Shown: piece by piece, positions 38,601-53,000 of the stretch
Layout: each line of letters starts with the position of its first letter
How positions within the stretch are numbered: position 1 is the stretch's first letter
Origin: Prochilodus magdalenae
Taxonomy: Eukaryota > Chordata > Actinopteri > Characiformes > Prochilodontidae
Direction: 5' to 3'
DNA: 64,000 bases
Assembly (NCBI GenBank): GCA_024036415.1
Contig: JAMWET010005007.1
Location: 1,054,001-1,118,000, forward strand
Made by a program: the position numbers and the translations under genes
Notes under the pieces: model-generated
The model's input: the letters and a program-made list of their open reading frames with translations, nothing else
The model's database searches: none
What the model was told of the DNA's origin: nothing

Positions 38601-41600
38601 ACTTACTACTTCATCTAAAGAGCTTTGGATCACTCCCTAGAGTACACAGCAAAAGCGCCCGTAGCCATTTTCCTGTTGGTAGCAATTTAGGCTCTCCACA
38701 GACAAGTCCTCAAACACTGTTTGAACGGATGATGCTTCCTGTGCCATCTCCCTATGCTGTGTTAGAGTTTACTGCAAGCCTACAACAGAGTTACAAACCA
38801 TACAGTCTGATTGGTGTGATTGTATTTTGTGATCACATATATCATTGAGAGTGAGCTTGTCTTGTGTGTAAGTATTTTATGCAGCTCGACTGTCTGTGTC
38901 TGTGTTCCGTCGTGTTCTCAGATGAACTGAAATGTTCTTGGTTTTTTTTTCCTTCTGTGTCCCTGCAGCACATTGGATGATGAGGGCAGTAACCTGCGCC
39001 AGCAGAAGCTGGATAGGCAGGTGAGTGCTGTCTGCTTTTAACTGCTGAGCTGTTCCCCAGCTTACCCCTTTCTGAGGAGCATGACCTGCTGTACTAGTGG
39101 ACTTAAACCGTCGACTGTGCACTAGCCAGCATGAGAGAATTTTAAATTCAGGTTCTATGAGTGGGAGAGGGAACAAGTGTGTGTGTCAGAGGTTGATTTT
39201 ATAGGCTATACTGTAATTGAATGTGTCTTCTCAAATCTCACCACAGTTCAACTGTTCTTTTCAGTCCCTGAAACCCACAGATGAGGCACACATTGCTGGA
39301 GAAATTATAGACACTATGTTTTTAATTAAAGGAAGAACCCCACCATCCCACAGAATAAAGCAGGAAATGTTTTCATTGAAACACTTACAAGCACAAGTTG
39401 AGTGGAGTACAGTGGGTACTGTATGTTTATTTGTCTAACACTTATAAATGTCCAATACAAGTTGCACTATTGCAATACTGCATTCTTTCCTCCTCCAAGT
39501 GAGGATATATTTACCAAGCACTAGCACACCAGTGCACCAGAATGTAACATGACATCATATTTTGTGACCACTATCTTTAGAATTTACTCTCAGTCACTCA
39601 AAATCACTGTACGTTTCTGTAAGTAAAGGTTATAATGGTAATGGTATTTTCTATCATTTTTATGTGAGTGCGTTTACAGAGAAATCATTTTAGACTCTCA
39701 CAAAGTTCGTTATTATGCTAATTATAATCATAGATGTGTTATTATTCTGATTTATGCTAAGATAGAAAGCTAGCTAAATCTGGACATTTGTAATATAGCA
39801 GTAGATCTGCATGTTGAAATTATAAAACAAATTATATTAAGCAAATTCATCATAAAGGCATCCATCCTCTTCTTTTTTTTGCTGTTATTTTATTAGTAGT
39901 AGCAGCAAAAACTGTAGTAGTGTTAGTAACAGTGTGGTTTTATATGTATATACTGTTATATGTATTTGCTGTATATTGCATGCCAGCCACCAAGGTAATG
40001 CAGTTCTTGGTCACCTTATGCAGTAAAAGGCACCACGAAACTGTCTGCTTACAGCAAGAAATCTGGTTTGAGAGCTTACGTTCAAGTATGGTTAACTAAT
40101 CTTTTTTTTTTAATTTCAGACATGTTTTTGTTTTGGCACAAAATGGAGCATATAATGATTTGTATATTAATAGAATTGGCTGTAACATATCAAACAACCC
40201 AGAATAACTTCAATAGCTTGCATCAATACACAGTATGAAGAAAGTGTAAATAGAAATACATAAAAATACAGTAGCACTTTAAGTAGTAGCTGTTAGGCAG
40301 ACATTACTATACGTGCACCGTACAGTCAATTTAACCCTCCTTTAGATTCCTTTGGTTCTAAAAAAAAAAGAATAGGATCTGAAAGCAAGCCGCAACAGGT
40401 GTGCCACTCTCAAGTCACCCTTCCGTCACCAGCACTGTTGGTGGGCGTGCTGTTTGATGGAGCTTAACTAGCTCATATGATCAGACTGGTGTTGTATTTC
40501 ATTGGTTGCCTTCTATAGTGTCGTTCTGTTGAGAGCAACATAGTGATAATTCATTATTATTTAATGCTGTCTTAAGCACTGATGATGCAAAGTGGCTAAA
40601 AAGACATTGCATACTAGAGCCTGCATTGCAGCAGTGTCCCCTACCATCTTTTCATTTGTTCACTTCATTATAAATGGTGGCATACAGTGCATTTCTTACA
40701 CAAATGTAACATGTTTGCCAGAGGAAAACTGCTTTAAATAACACATTCTGTGGACAGACAGTTTAGGGCTTTTTTCAATTTGCTCACTGCAGAATATCTA
40801 AAAGAGTGGTCTATATTCACTTTCATAATAAACCATGTGAGGCAGCTTCGCAAGAAGCACATTCCAAGTAATCTTAGCCTTCGTCACTTGTCAGTGGGGG
40901 AACAATGTTCCACATAGCTGCAACAATTACAACACATCCTATTAATGCATACTTGTTCCAAACATACAGAAACAGATCAAATGGACAGATAATAAAGTGC
41001 CTTAGGGGTTCTTTCACTGGTAGAGTCCTGCACGCTTGAGTTTTTACAAGACTTCTTTCAAGAGCCCTTTTGTTACTAAGCCGTGTCACAGGCGGTGTAA
41101 TAATAACAGCAATACTGCTGTGTTCCTTTGTTTGTGAAGGTTTCCCTGAAGCCCAAAGCTCTTTGACAGGGTTTTCTCTTTTTGAAGCCCTACAATTAAA
41201 AAAATCATTTACTGAGCTCTCACAATGCTGGCTATTATTGACCAGACTTATTGTATGAATCGAATACAGTACTTTTTAGCTGTTGAAACTGGAAAGAGCC
41301 TCAGTCATGATGCTGGTATTTCTTTCGTGTTCTAATGAAGAATAGAATAAATGTATTTTTCCACAGTGCTACAGATATACAAACTTCTACAGAATTGCCT
41401 TTGAACATATGGCAATGATTTAGAGAGGGTACTTCTTAAGGTACACAATAGATTAGTGTAACGGAGCTCTTGTCCATTCCATGTAGAGAGTATTTGTAAT
41501 CGATAATGTGGGAACAAAACACAGACAACCTCCATAGTTTTAAAGACTCTTTTATTCATACCCTCATGGCTGCAGCGGCGCCGGTCAAACGAACCACAAA

Positions 41601-44600
41601 CACACTTTTCTGGACTCGGAAAAAATAAATACAAACAACTGCAATTATCTTGCACTATATAGGGTGGCCAACAGATGGTGTAGAGGATTCCTGTATTTTT
41701 AAACATTATTTGTGCATTTATCTGAAATAACCGTGTTCATGTGTGTTTAAAAGAGTTTGACTTATCTGTTTGTTTCAGCATGCCGGCAGCCTGCCACAAG
41801 TCAAAGGACCCGAGTCCTAGGGGTCTGATGTGATGTGTAGTCTGGAGTGTGCACTACAATTGAGTTGTTCTGTTTCCCATGCTAAGCAGGGGGAGGGGGG
41901 GCAGGTTTTATGGTTTCTTTTGGCAGGCTAAGGATGAATGTTTCCAGCATGAATGTTTTAATATTAAAGGCTTTATATGTTTATTAGCATTTTGATGACA
42001 ATAACAGTTAACATATAAAATTATAGTTAGAACTTAGTTAGAACCAATAGCCTAATGGCTATTTAAATAGCAGACCACAGCCATTTGAGAGAGGACTGGC
42101 TTGGGGTGCAGATCTGGTTTGAAAGTGCTATGTTTGGAAGCATATTGGATATATGTTTGTAGCCACTTGTTTAGTTGAGTTGTTCTCTTTTCCTTTTCTT
42201 TTAGTTTTGGTGAGTTTTTTTTCTATTTGATTATTTTTTGGGGGCTTTGATTACACTGCACTTGGCACCTTGGACAGAATTAAGCATCTTGCATTGGCAC
42301 TTCCAGTTTTCTTAGTTTTTTCAATCGCCACTCAGCTATCCTGCAACAATAAGATAAGATACAAAATAAGGAAAAAACTGTAAATAAGTAAAATATCTAT
42401 TGTTAGGTAAAAGAATACAATAAGAAACTATACAAACATACATGTTATTGCACTGATGTATATTGCAGAGTTATTGAGAGGTATTGCACATATGTTATTA
42501 TCTTGGCAGTCACCTAAATACTGATGGTATTCATTATAAGCATTGTGTCAGTAATTTGTAGTGGGTTTTGCTCTATTTAAAGTCACAACCCCACTAACAG
42601 AAGATTAATGGCATGACTGGTCTTAGTGCAGTACCCCCTATTGTCTTTATTTTCCTTCTAATCTGCATTTAACTGTCAAGTTCTAAATATATACATTACT
42701 TATCATCTACCATCTATCAATATAGGTTTATTTTACAAAAAGCATGTGATTCTACAGGCTTTTAATGTGTGCTCCCTGATTATGTCTATCAAAGATATCC
42801 GAATGGACAGTAATAGTATACAGGGTGACAGTTCCAAGTGTAGACATTAAAGGAGCTATATGTAAGATGATGCAACTTTAGGATAACAACAACAGGAAAC
42901 AACAGGAAATGCACAATCCCCCTTCAATTCTTATTAGTCTAATTAATTAAAAGTTCTGCTTCAAACTTGCCAAGGACATTGCCAGCATTGGAAAACATCA
43001 CAAATTGCTTTGTATTGCTTCTATTTATATCACTTCCTTTGTTTTCTGACAAACAAGGGTTGTTGCCAAGCACGAGCTGTGATTGTTATGATGCTTGCTT
43101 GCCCAAAGCTTCAATCATCATTGCTTCAACTTTTCACTGGCTACCTTTCCTTAAGGTAGGAGGCAAATAGCAGTTAAAACCTTCAGTACAGTGACTCACT
43201 TTAGCCTCTTGAGGTCCAAAGTTGTATTATGACATGGAAGACTTTGCTGGTTAGCAAACACACATTTCTTTTTACATTCTGTTGGTGATTGTAATTAGTT
43301 ATAATTACCCATTACCTTCCTGGCAATAGACGGCAAAAGTTTATCTACAACACAGAAGTGTGACATGTGGCTTTCACTCATGATTTAGTGATTGAATTTG
43401 ATCTTTTAGCCTAAACAAGCTTAAAATGAATAATGATCACGTATGGCTTTTCGGTATTGTGTTTTGCGGCCGCCATTGTTATGCTCTCCTTTACTGCAGA
43501 AGGTGACACCCCATACAATGCCCAGTCTGTTAAGAAATAAGCACCCATAAAATCACTTCTCATAGAAGAATAAATGTCAGTGTAAGACACATACATACAA
43601 AGAATGATTAAAGGTGTTCATTGTTTTATACTTGTCCTGGATGTCTTTTAAAAAACACAGGCAGAAAACGATAGGAAGAAAGACCTAAACTACAATGCCT
43701 GGCCAAAAAAAGGTCACATACTATAATCTATAATATTTTGTTGGACCACTTTTAGATTTGATGCTGGCACACATTTGTTCTGATGACCTGACCAGCTGAG
43801 CCAACCCCAGATCATAACACCGCCTCCATAGACTTGTATAGTGGCCACTATGCAAGGTGTCCTTCCCCTTTTACCCTGTTGTGCCCATCACTCTGGAACA
43901 TGGTTAATCTGGACTGATCAGAGCACTTGACCTTATTCTGTTGCTCCAAAGTCCAATCTCTATGCTCCCTAGTGAATTGAAGCCAAGTGATTTTCTTATG
44001 GCCACACAGCTGTCGCAATCCTGTCGCATTACGTGTGTGGAAATGCTCCTACATTCACCATCAAACACTGCTGCGTTTTACTGTTACTTTTATTTAACTT
44101 TTCTTTTTAAACTTAAGTAATCTAAGATCATGGTCATCCATGGTTTTTCTGACCTCATTTCTTCTAGAGTTTACAATTAGACACTGACATGGTTGTTTGG
44201 GAATAAGTTACCCACTTAATATGTAAGGGCTAAAATAATTAATGCCAGCTAAAACATATCAGTCACTGCAGTATTTTGGTCAGTGGAAAGCTCTTAAATA
44301 TTTGCTAATTTAAATTCAGTCCATTTTTATGCACTGCCAGGCCGCTTCTTTGATAGTGTGGCCATTAGTCTAATGGAGCACCATTTTAGCTGAGAAATAT
44401 TTATACAGCTTATTTAACAAGCTAATTATTATCATATTTTAGTCTTTGAATGTCATTTTTGTGTGGGGGCATTCATACCTTTTGCGTTAGGGCCTGTAGG
44501 ACCTAGTTATGGCACTGCAAAAGAATGATGGTTGGATTACCTGTCAAACAAGAATGCTTCTGCGATGCTAACAGCACTGTGGTTAGACTCCTGTCGATGT

Positions 44601-45573
44601 CACACTTGCTAACCTATACAAGCCGGTTTAGGAATGATTATTGTTTATTTTGATCAATCAAATGTATATTGATTTGCTCCTACTATTTTTGATGCAGCAT
44701 TGCAGTTCCAAAAGATCACACTGCATGTAGTGAAGAACAGGAGAACCCATCCGGCTTTCCAGCTGTCTGGAGGACAGTCTTCTCTACAGCTCTCAGATCT
44801 AGCCGAAACAAGGCTGCAAGCGCTCGTGGATGCAGTAGGCGGTGGGAGAGATGAGCACATGTTGCTCCATATTTTAGCCCAATGCAGTCAATACAGCCCA
44901 CAGCCTTCATCTCCCTCTGATGAAACGCGGAGGAACATAAGGCCATATTACCATGTTGATTGCTTGTCTGTTTTGTGTAATGACACTCAAGGAAATGGGT
45001 GGGATGCATCACCTCATCCACCCTATGTGTGTCCCTCCTTTAAGAGTTTACCACCTCTGCATTTTAATGAGCAACACAAGTGCACTCTCCCCGCTAGTAG
45101 TGCACTGTATTAGCACTTCACGATTAGTCCTCAGCTAGAGAAGGTATTCAGTAAAGGGCACTGAGGACAGAGGAAGCTCACTGGCACATAGCTCATTGAG
45201 TTCATGTAGAAAGCAGATGAAGTGCATTTGTGCTAGCAAGGGACATTTTCAAAGACGTCATTCAGTGCCATTCATAGAGAAAAACAGCTTAGACCTTGAG
45301 TTTCTAATTTGAGCATGATGCTATTCAGTAAAATGCTACATATATTATATTGACAAAAGTGTGTGGACAGATATGATTTTGTTGGACATCCCATTGCCAT
45401 ATCCAAACTTCAGTGTTGGTGCTATGAATTCATGTATGTAGTGTTCTCCTAGCATACACCAAATTCAGATTCATCCATCAGACTGCCAGGCCAGACGGCC
45501 ACATAGACGGCCATATCTAGGAGGTCAGAAATTTTACAGACCGATTAGTTACAATGGTGTCCAACAGCAGTAC

Positions 45574-45664
<91 letters not shown>

Positions 45665-48600
45665 TATATGATATATACCTCCTAGCAGTGGGGCTGAAAC
45701 GAGAGCATGTAAAATGTACTGAGCAGCAAAAAAATCAACGCATCAATCTTGTGTCTTCTATCAGTGTATATATCTAAACTTGCTGCGGTATGGCTTCACC
45801 TTGTAAGCCAGACAGTCCCTTTTTTCACACTGGCTACGTCTGCATGACATCAGTGATTCATCAGCAGTCACTCTACAGCTCACACATAATGGCTATTCAT
45901 TTAAATTACAGTCTGATCTGAGAAACTGTTCAGCAGAGCTACATACAAGAGTCTAGATACAACAATCTAGTGTCATCCATGTTGCTGCAAGAATAATGAA
46001 GAAGCTGGTGTTAAAAGAATCGGCATTTGTTTACCCTCCTTTGTTTTCAGGACTGTAATTGAGCTGTTGCTCAAGCCTTACCATTCTGAAAAGAGCCTCT
46101 GTAGCACAGAATGTGTAGCCAGTGTTTTGTTTAATAACAGCTTTAAAATACATAATTAGGAGCGGACACAGAGCAGAACAGTGTGAATGAGAAGGAAGCG
46201 CAGAGCATAGAAAAGCTGTAGTGGAACGGGAGTGGAGTGATATGCATGCACATACTTTTGACCATATATATATCATACGTCACAAACTAGCTAACACATT
46301 TTGTAGCACATTGATGTAATGCTGCACGAAAGTTTGAACAACACTACTTCTGCTGAAGTCACTAATTACCATGTTTGAAAAACCTGTTAAAATAAACTTA
46401 CCCTTAAAATTATAGACTGTTCATATCTTTGTCAGTGGGCAGACTTACAAAATCATCAAGGGGTCAAATATTTATTTCCTCCACTGTATTTCAGCTATTT
46501 AACCAACATTGTAATTCAGAAGATCCAGAGAAAATGAATGTACAGTAAATTGTATTGAGTTTGGAATGTTTTTTTTTTTTTTTACATATCCATTCTTTTA
46601 TTTTAGTTTCACATATGCCCATAATGCTGACCATAGAGTGTATGGGATTAGACTTGTAGCTGAAATATGGACATAAAAAAGCCAACATTAGACACCACAT
46701 GTGTACCAAATTGTGTACATTTGACTTTTGGTCAGACTGACTCTGTTATTCTTACATGGCTATTAGGTTTTATGCCTTTTGCTTGTGAAACCACATATCA
46801 AGCTCATAGACGAGCCAGTGCTCAAATAGCTTGAATAGCACATGCAGGTGCCTGTTGGAGCATACATGAGGAGTGTTGTTTGTCACATCATGTATAATTC
46901 CTCAGGCTGCTGTGCAGATGCAGTTTGGCCGCAGCACCAGCGTAGGAGTGGAAGGATTTCCCCTGTGCACACTCTTGCAGAGTGTAGTTAAAGGGCAGTT
47001 CAGGTTGGGCCTTTCTTCTTGGCTGCTTTAGCACTAACCCTAGCAGAATGTGCACATAGTTTGCTCTCCAGCACCACCAGGGACACCCTCAATATTTTAT
47101 AGACATGTGCTCTGGGATGCCCCTCCATTTCTGGAAGCTTATGTAATGCACGGCACTGCAAAGGAAAAGCAGGCTGAGTGGGAGCGACCCAAAATGGAGA
47201 GATCCTGTGGTGGTATGCTTAGGCTTCTGGGGATCTGAATGTTTTATAAAGGAAGCAAAAGATGCAGCATCTCCCAGTGCAAAGAGGATTTTGCCTTGGC
47301 CTTGGTAATGCACACGTTCAAAGGTAGCCTGCTTCAGTCTCATGTTGTTGTGTGTGTTGCCCCAATCACACTTCAGCTCCCCCCAGAGAGTCTTACAAAG
47401 GAAGTTTGAGACCTTTTTATGTTTGACTTTAAGCATGGGTAGCTGCAGAACTGGAATTCTTTGTCAGGGAGCAAAAGTAATTACCAGGAAGTGGGATAAC
47501 AAATGACTTGAAATGAGTTGAATGAGCACAGGGACTGAGTGGGATACGGACTTTGATGAAGCATACGCAGGAGTTAAGAGACAAGCTGAAATTTTGAGGG
47601 TACCTGCAGTAGAGACTGCGCACGTTACACTGTCAAAGGGTAATTTAATGAGAGTCCTTATATAATATTTCTTAGCAATGTTCTTTACAATGGGTTTCTA
47701 TTCTGTTCCCTGAAGTGGTTCCTAGGCAGCTGCTGTGAGGTTAATTACAGCTCATGATTATAACAATGTTCATGGATAAAACTGGAGCTAATGTTCCGTA
47801 TAAACAGAAGCAGTAACACAATATTCTCAATCCTGCACTGATACATACATTACTGCTTGTGTTTTTTTACTAGGTGGAGTTCGAGTTTTCACTCACTTAC
47901 CGTAGATATCCAAAAGTATCCAGACACAAGAGATGAGCCGAGACTTTGTAATAGTCACGACAGAGACCAGATAATTTTTTTTTTCCTATTTTCTGCAAAA
48001 AAAAATTCAAAGGGATAAATATACACTCATCATAAAAAAAACTAAACAAAAAACATTGTTTCAGAAATAGTTGCACCCAGAAGAAATGAACTCAAAGAAA
48101 TTAAGCTTGGTGGGTTGTTTTTGCATTGAGAGACATGCATATGAATTACAATTTCACACTTAGCTGAGCATGTGAAAATGTAAAATAAGCAAGGACAAGC
48201 CTTAACGCTGTACCCGACTGACGCAAAAGCCACAATTGCAAACATTCTGGGTGCTAGCAGTGATGCCCTATATGAATCATCCTGTTAGTGCCAGCACCAT
48301 TGGCAAATCACTGGAAGATGCAGGACTACATGACCGCTGTGACGACTGGCCAGTCGTTCCAGACTGTCATGAAGTGACATCTTCAGTAATGAGACCCGCT
48401 TTTGTCTTGATGGAGACGACCAATGAATTTGTATGTGGAGGCACAATAATCAGCACCAAAAGACTTGTCATGTGTCACATGTCCAGAAGGTCTGGTGTCA
48501 CTCCACCTCTACTGCAAAATGTGCAGGAACTGTGTGAGAATTTTCAAACTTCATGGGAAAGAACTCCATGCCGAGATGGCATGTTGTGTTAGCAAACATG

Positions 48601-49979
48601 GCGGCCCGATGGCATACTGGAGACACTACTTCTGTATGTGTGGTTCAATAGATATTCTGAATAGCATGGTAATATGACACTTCCTTCTGGATGCAACTAT
48701 TCTTTTGATGATGAGTGTATATAGCTGCATACAGCAACTAGAGTAAAATATTAAAATGTTTGTATGATACTAATGATGAGTGTTATATCCTAGAAAGCTT
48801 GAATGAAAACTATATATAAATATGATAAAACATGACCTAATAAATGCAAATCAGACCATTTTGAGAACTGTGTGGGCATGGCTAATGAGCAGCTTGATTG
48901 ACAGCTCCCTGTCCAACACTCCTTGCCTGATTTAGTTCTGGTCCACACGGTCACTTCACGCAAATCCTTAAAAATTGACCACATCAGCCAAAAATAATGA
49001 GACTTTTAAGGTAACATTCAGCTGATGCTGCGTAAGGTGCTGAATTATAGACACACCTCTAAGCCCAGGTGGTATTTTAAGCAGCTAATTATATTTTGTA
49101 CAGGCATTAACCGCATGTAGTAGAGTAATAAAAGACTGTGTGCATGTTTTGCAGCGAGCTCTCTTGGAGCAAAAGCAGAAGAAGAAACGCCAGGAACCAC
49201 TGATGGTGCAGTCGAATCTGGATGGGCGCTCACGGACTCGGAGGACCAGACAGTCTGAGGAGCAGGCTCCCCTTGTAGAGTCCTACCTGAGCAGCAACAG
49301 CAGCACCATTTACCACGGTACAAACATCTTCTTAGCCCACACTTCCCTTAGCCTCTAGTGTTCCTTCAGTGGAGAGTGGCCCAAGTCCTGTCTTGGTGAT
49401 CTACTGACCTGGAGAGCTCCAACACACCTGACTCTGATGTGCAGATGCTTCGTGATGAAATGCTATCAGGTGTATTAGACTAGGGTTGAAAGTGAATAGT
49501 ACATCAGCAGGTCTCATTTAAAATGCAGGAATCGAAGATTTGAGTAGGACACATCAGCATGAGCATCACTATCAAAAATAATTCATTGTGATTATACTGA
49601 TAAAGCTGCGTTGGTACAATAAGGTTTGTATGGAGCTTGAGAGTTATTTGAGTTGGTACTTTGTGGGGACATCATGCTCATACTACCAAAACGCAAAACG
49701 GTAAGTTAGCAGAGGAATACATTTACCATTATAGCATAAAATGTAATAGGTTTTGTATATAGCGAATATGGCAACTTATTTTTTTAAAAACTAAGGTAGA
49801 TTCAGAATAGTGCAAGGTCACAAGATCAGGTACAATTAATACTGAGGGAAGATGAAGTAGTCAAAGTTGTGGGTTGAGGAAGTCATCTGATTATGCAGTA
49901 GCTGCTTTGTTAAATGGATATATATATTTTATTATATATATATATATATTTTATTTTCGATCAAAATAATAATTAAAAA

Positions 49980-50040
<61 letters not shown>

Positions 50041-53000
50041 TAGTAGTTCAGTAGTTCAGTTGCTTTGACAGATAGAGATCTTTAATGTTACCAGCTACGG
50101 AATGACCTGCGGTATAGAGCAGCTCTAGCTGCTTTGTGAAAGCTAGAAACCAGAAAGAGAATAAACCTAAATGACTGTCCACTTGGGCACATTTGAAATC
50201 AAACACAATAATATAAAATACAGCCTCAATTATGATGCTAACAGTTATAGCGTTGTACCATTTTACAGTATATAATAAAATATGCCACATATTGTTGTCT
50301 CCAATCTACTTCACAACATCTAAAAGGCCCTTTGGTGTCTATTTAAACTATTGAACCTACACTGCTACTATATAAATGTGTGAAATTGTAAATATTATTG
50401 ATATGACTTAAAGTGATTCCCAACTTTTGAATAGTAATCTAAGACAGACGGTAAAAACTGCTCGAATATCAGTATGAAAGGACATCTTGTACCAAAGGAA
50501 CAGAGGCATTATTCCAAGCGGTCTGTGTGTTGACACAGCAGTATCGATTCTGGCTGCTGGAGCGGTGGCTTGGGAAGGCTGGTGATTGAAAATGGAAATG
50601 CAGCATGAACTTCTCAACAAACAATGCTCTGATTCTCCACACAGTGGGGGATAGTTGCTTGAGTTATCCTATTGATTTCCAGCCTGGACTACTCACCGTT
50701 AAACAAGCTGTCTTCACAGTGCCATTTCATTCTTAGCCCGCCCGAAACAAAGCAGGCCAATGGCAGCATTTCAGAGCTTTACTAGGGAGCACTGCTTTGT
50801 TCTCTGTCAGCGATCTGGCTGGATATTCATCCAGAAATACCCTGACATTTCTGTCATGACTGTATATTTTGGCCATCAATTAGTGTATATATATTTTTGT
50901 GTAATTATTCTGGTGGTGTTGTTGCCACCTTCTGTACTGGAGAGCTTTAGCATTTTATTTTCGATCAACATAATAATAAAATTTAGAAAATAGAGCCATA
51001 TAGACCTTAGTTCCTCTTCTAAAAGATGATGGATCTACTAAGTATCAATGTAGTTCCATAGCTTAGTATAGGTTAGTACTAAAGTAGTTTTTCTGACCTG
51101 AAACTCTTGTACTTTTACTCATGTTGCTATATATTAATGCACTTGTGTCTATTGGTTATTTTACCCGAGTTACTGACTACTATCCAAACAAATGGAAAGT
51201 ACAAATAAGAAAAATCAAGAGTCTTTTTTTATTTAGAGAGGAGTACATCATTACTGTATGTCATTTTAAGCATCTGCATGTCTAATAAATATATAATTGT
51301 TTACTCTCAGCAGTTAACCCTAATCACAAACATAATTGACTGACATTTGATTGACATTTACCATGTTACGCCCGCCACTGACTATGGAGTCTGTATATTT
51401 GATGATGTGATATGCGTTTGAGACACATTCTCTATAACTACTCAAGTCAAGCCAGCTATTATTTGCCAAGTGTAGTTATCCTGACAGGTCTTTGTCTTTA
51501 AGTGATACATCTTGATGCAACATTGTTGCATGTGATGAATCATGTACACTGTGAACCCCCACATTATCTTCAACATGTGAAACTTTATAGAGCAGGATCA
51601 TCGAACCTCTACACGAGTATGAGTGATGCATTTTTCTAGAGCTGTTCGCAGTTATACAGCATATATCATTTCCATCTGCTGAATTATGCAAGCCGTTTAA
51701 ATTTAAACATGTTTTTCCTCCTTCAAATCATGAGTATTTGTAGAACTTTCTGTCACTCACTTGCATTGTTCCAAAATTCAAGCCCTTATCTCTCCGTGCT
51801 TTTTGATGCATGACTAATCCATTGATCCCTTTGTGCTGGTTGACTGACAGCTTGAAGTTAGTTACACAACTTAGGCGTTGGGAGCGTGTGTGGGCTCTGA
51901 CTAGAGCAGATGCACTGAAGTTCTGTTCAGCTGTGTCAAGTTTTGTCAGAAAACAAAAACTGAGAATGTTGTTTCAGATCTGGTCTTAAAAGTAGCACAG
52001 CAGACCACAGCCTTGCATAAGAGGCAGTGCATGGAGCTAGACTCCAGTGCCCCAGTGAGTTTCCTACCAGACCTGTTATTTCGAAGAAACAGATCAGAAA
52101 ACTTTACTGGCTAATACTGTAGCCAGGTGCGAGGTTTAGGGCACAAAGAAGATATCAATATAAAAATAGGATATCAGAAATGCTTCAAAACATTTAATAC
52201 ATGAAAATATTTTTTATAGAGTTGGGACAAACAAAATAGAACCTGTAGTGTCTGTTCATAAACTACTACTGCTACTACAATAACAATAATAATAAATACA
52301 CAATGACAAAGGTATGATTTGTAATTTAATATTTTACAAACAAAGCTCTACTAAATCTAATTAAAGGTCTTGTATAGCTCTTATTATGCTCACTTTGTAA
52401 TGCAACATGTAGGTGGTCAGTGTTTCTTAAGTACTTTGCATCTGTATATTAATGTTTGTAACTTCACAGACTTCAGACTTATTATTCCTCATTACAGCTG
52501 TTAACTGTAAAATGCATCATTCAGTAACTTCTAAGGCAAATCATTTGAATAATACCAATACCTCCAATACTCCAATATTTGTTTATTATTTGTTCTCTTT
52601 TAGGTATTCAAATTATATACATTTTTTTATAATGTCTTTTTTAAGCCACAAAAAAAGTATATTTAATCAGCGAAGGCTTTTAGATGGAAGTTATTGTTAG
52701 TATATGGAAAATGTTAAAAATAAAGAAATGAATTATGACTTCTCCGTCGCTTTCCACATGACCATTGGAGCTAAAAGAGCCAAGTAGTTGCCTGTGTGGG
52801 ATTTTGAATTATCAAATAGTAAGAAAAAGTCTAGGTGAAACAAAAAGTGGAGTAACCCCTGCGCCGCGGAGGCGGGGACCTATTCTAATTGATGTATAGC
52901 AGATTTTAAACTTGACAACAACAGATCCTCAAAGGTGACTAAACAACACTTCATTAAGTGCACCTATTGTGTAGCTGCACTTTTGGTAATTCACTGCTGC

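Noticed and set aside
38507..38848. 113-codon + frame just upstream of TUB exon 2 as an alternative first exon
   Set aside because: No similarity to the mammalian long-isoform N-terminus and no donor site in the phase needed for exon 2.
41780..41835. Exon-like unit after TTTGTTTCAG in intron 2
   Set aside because: It reaches a TGA quickly and has no matching donor in TUB phase.
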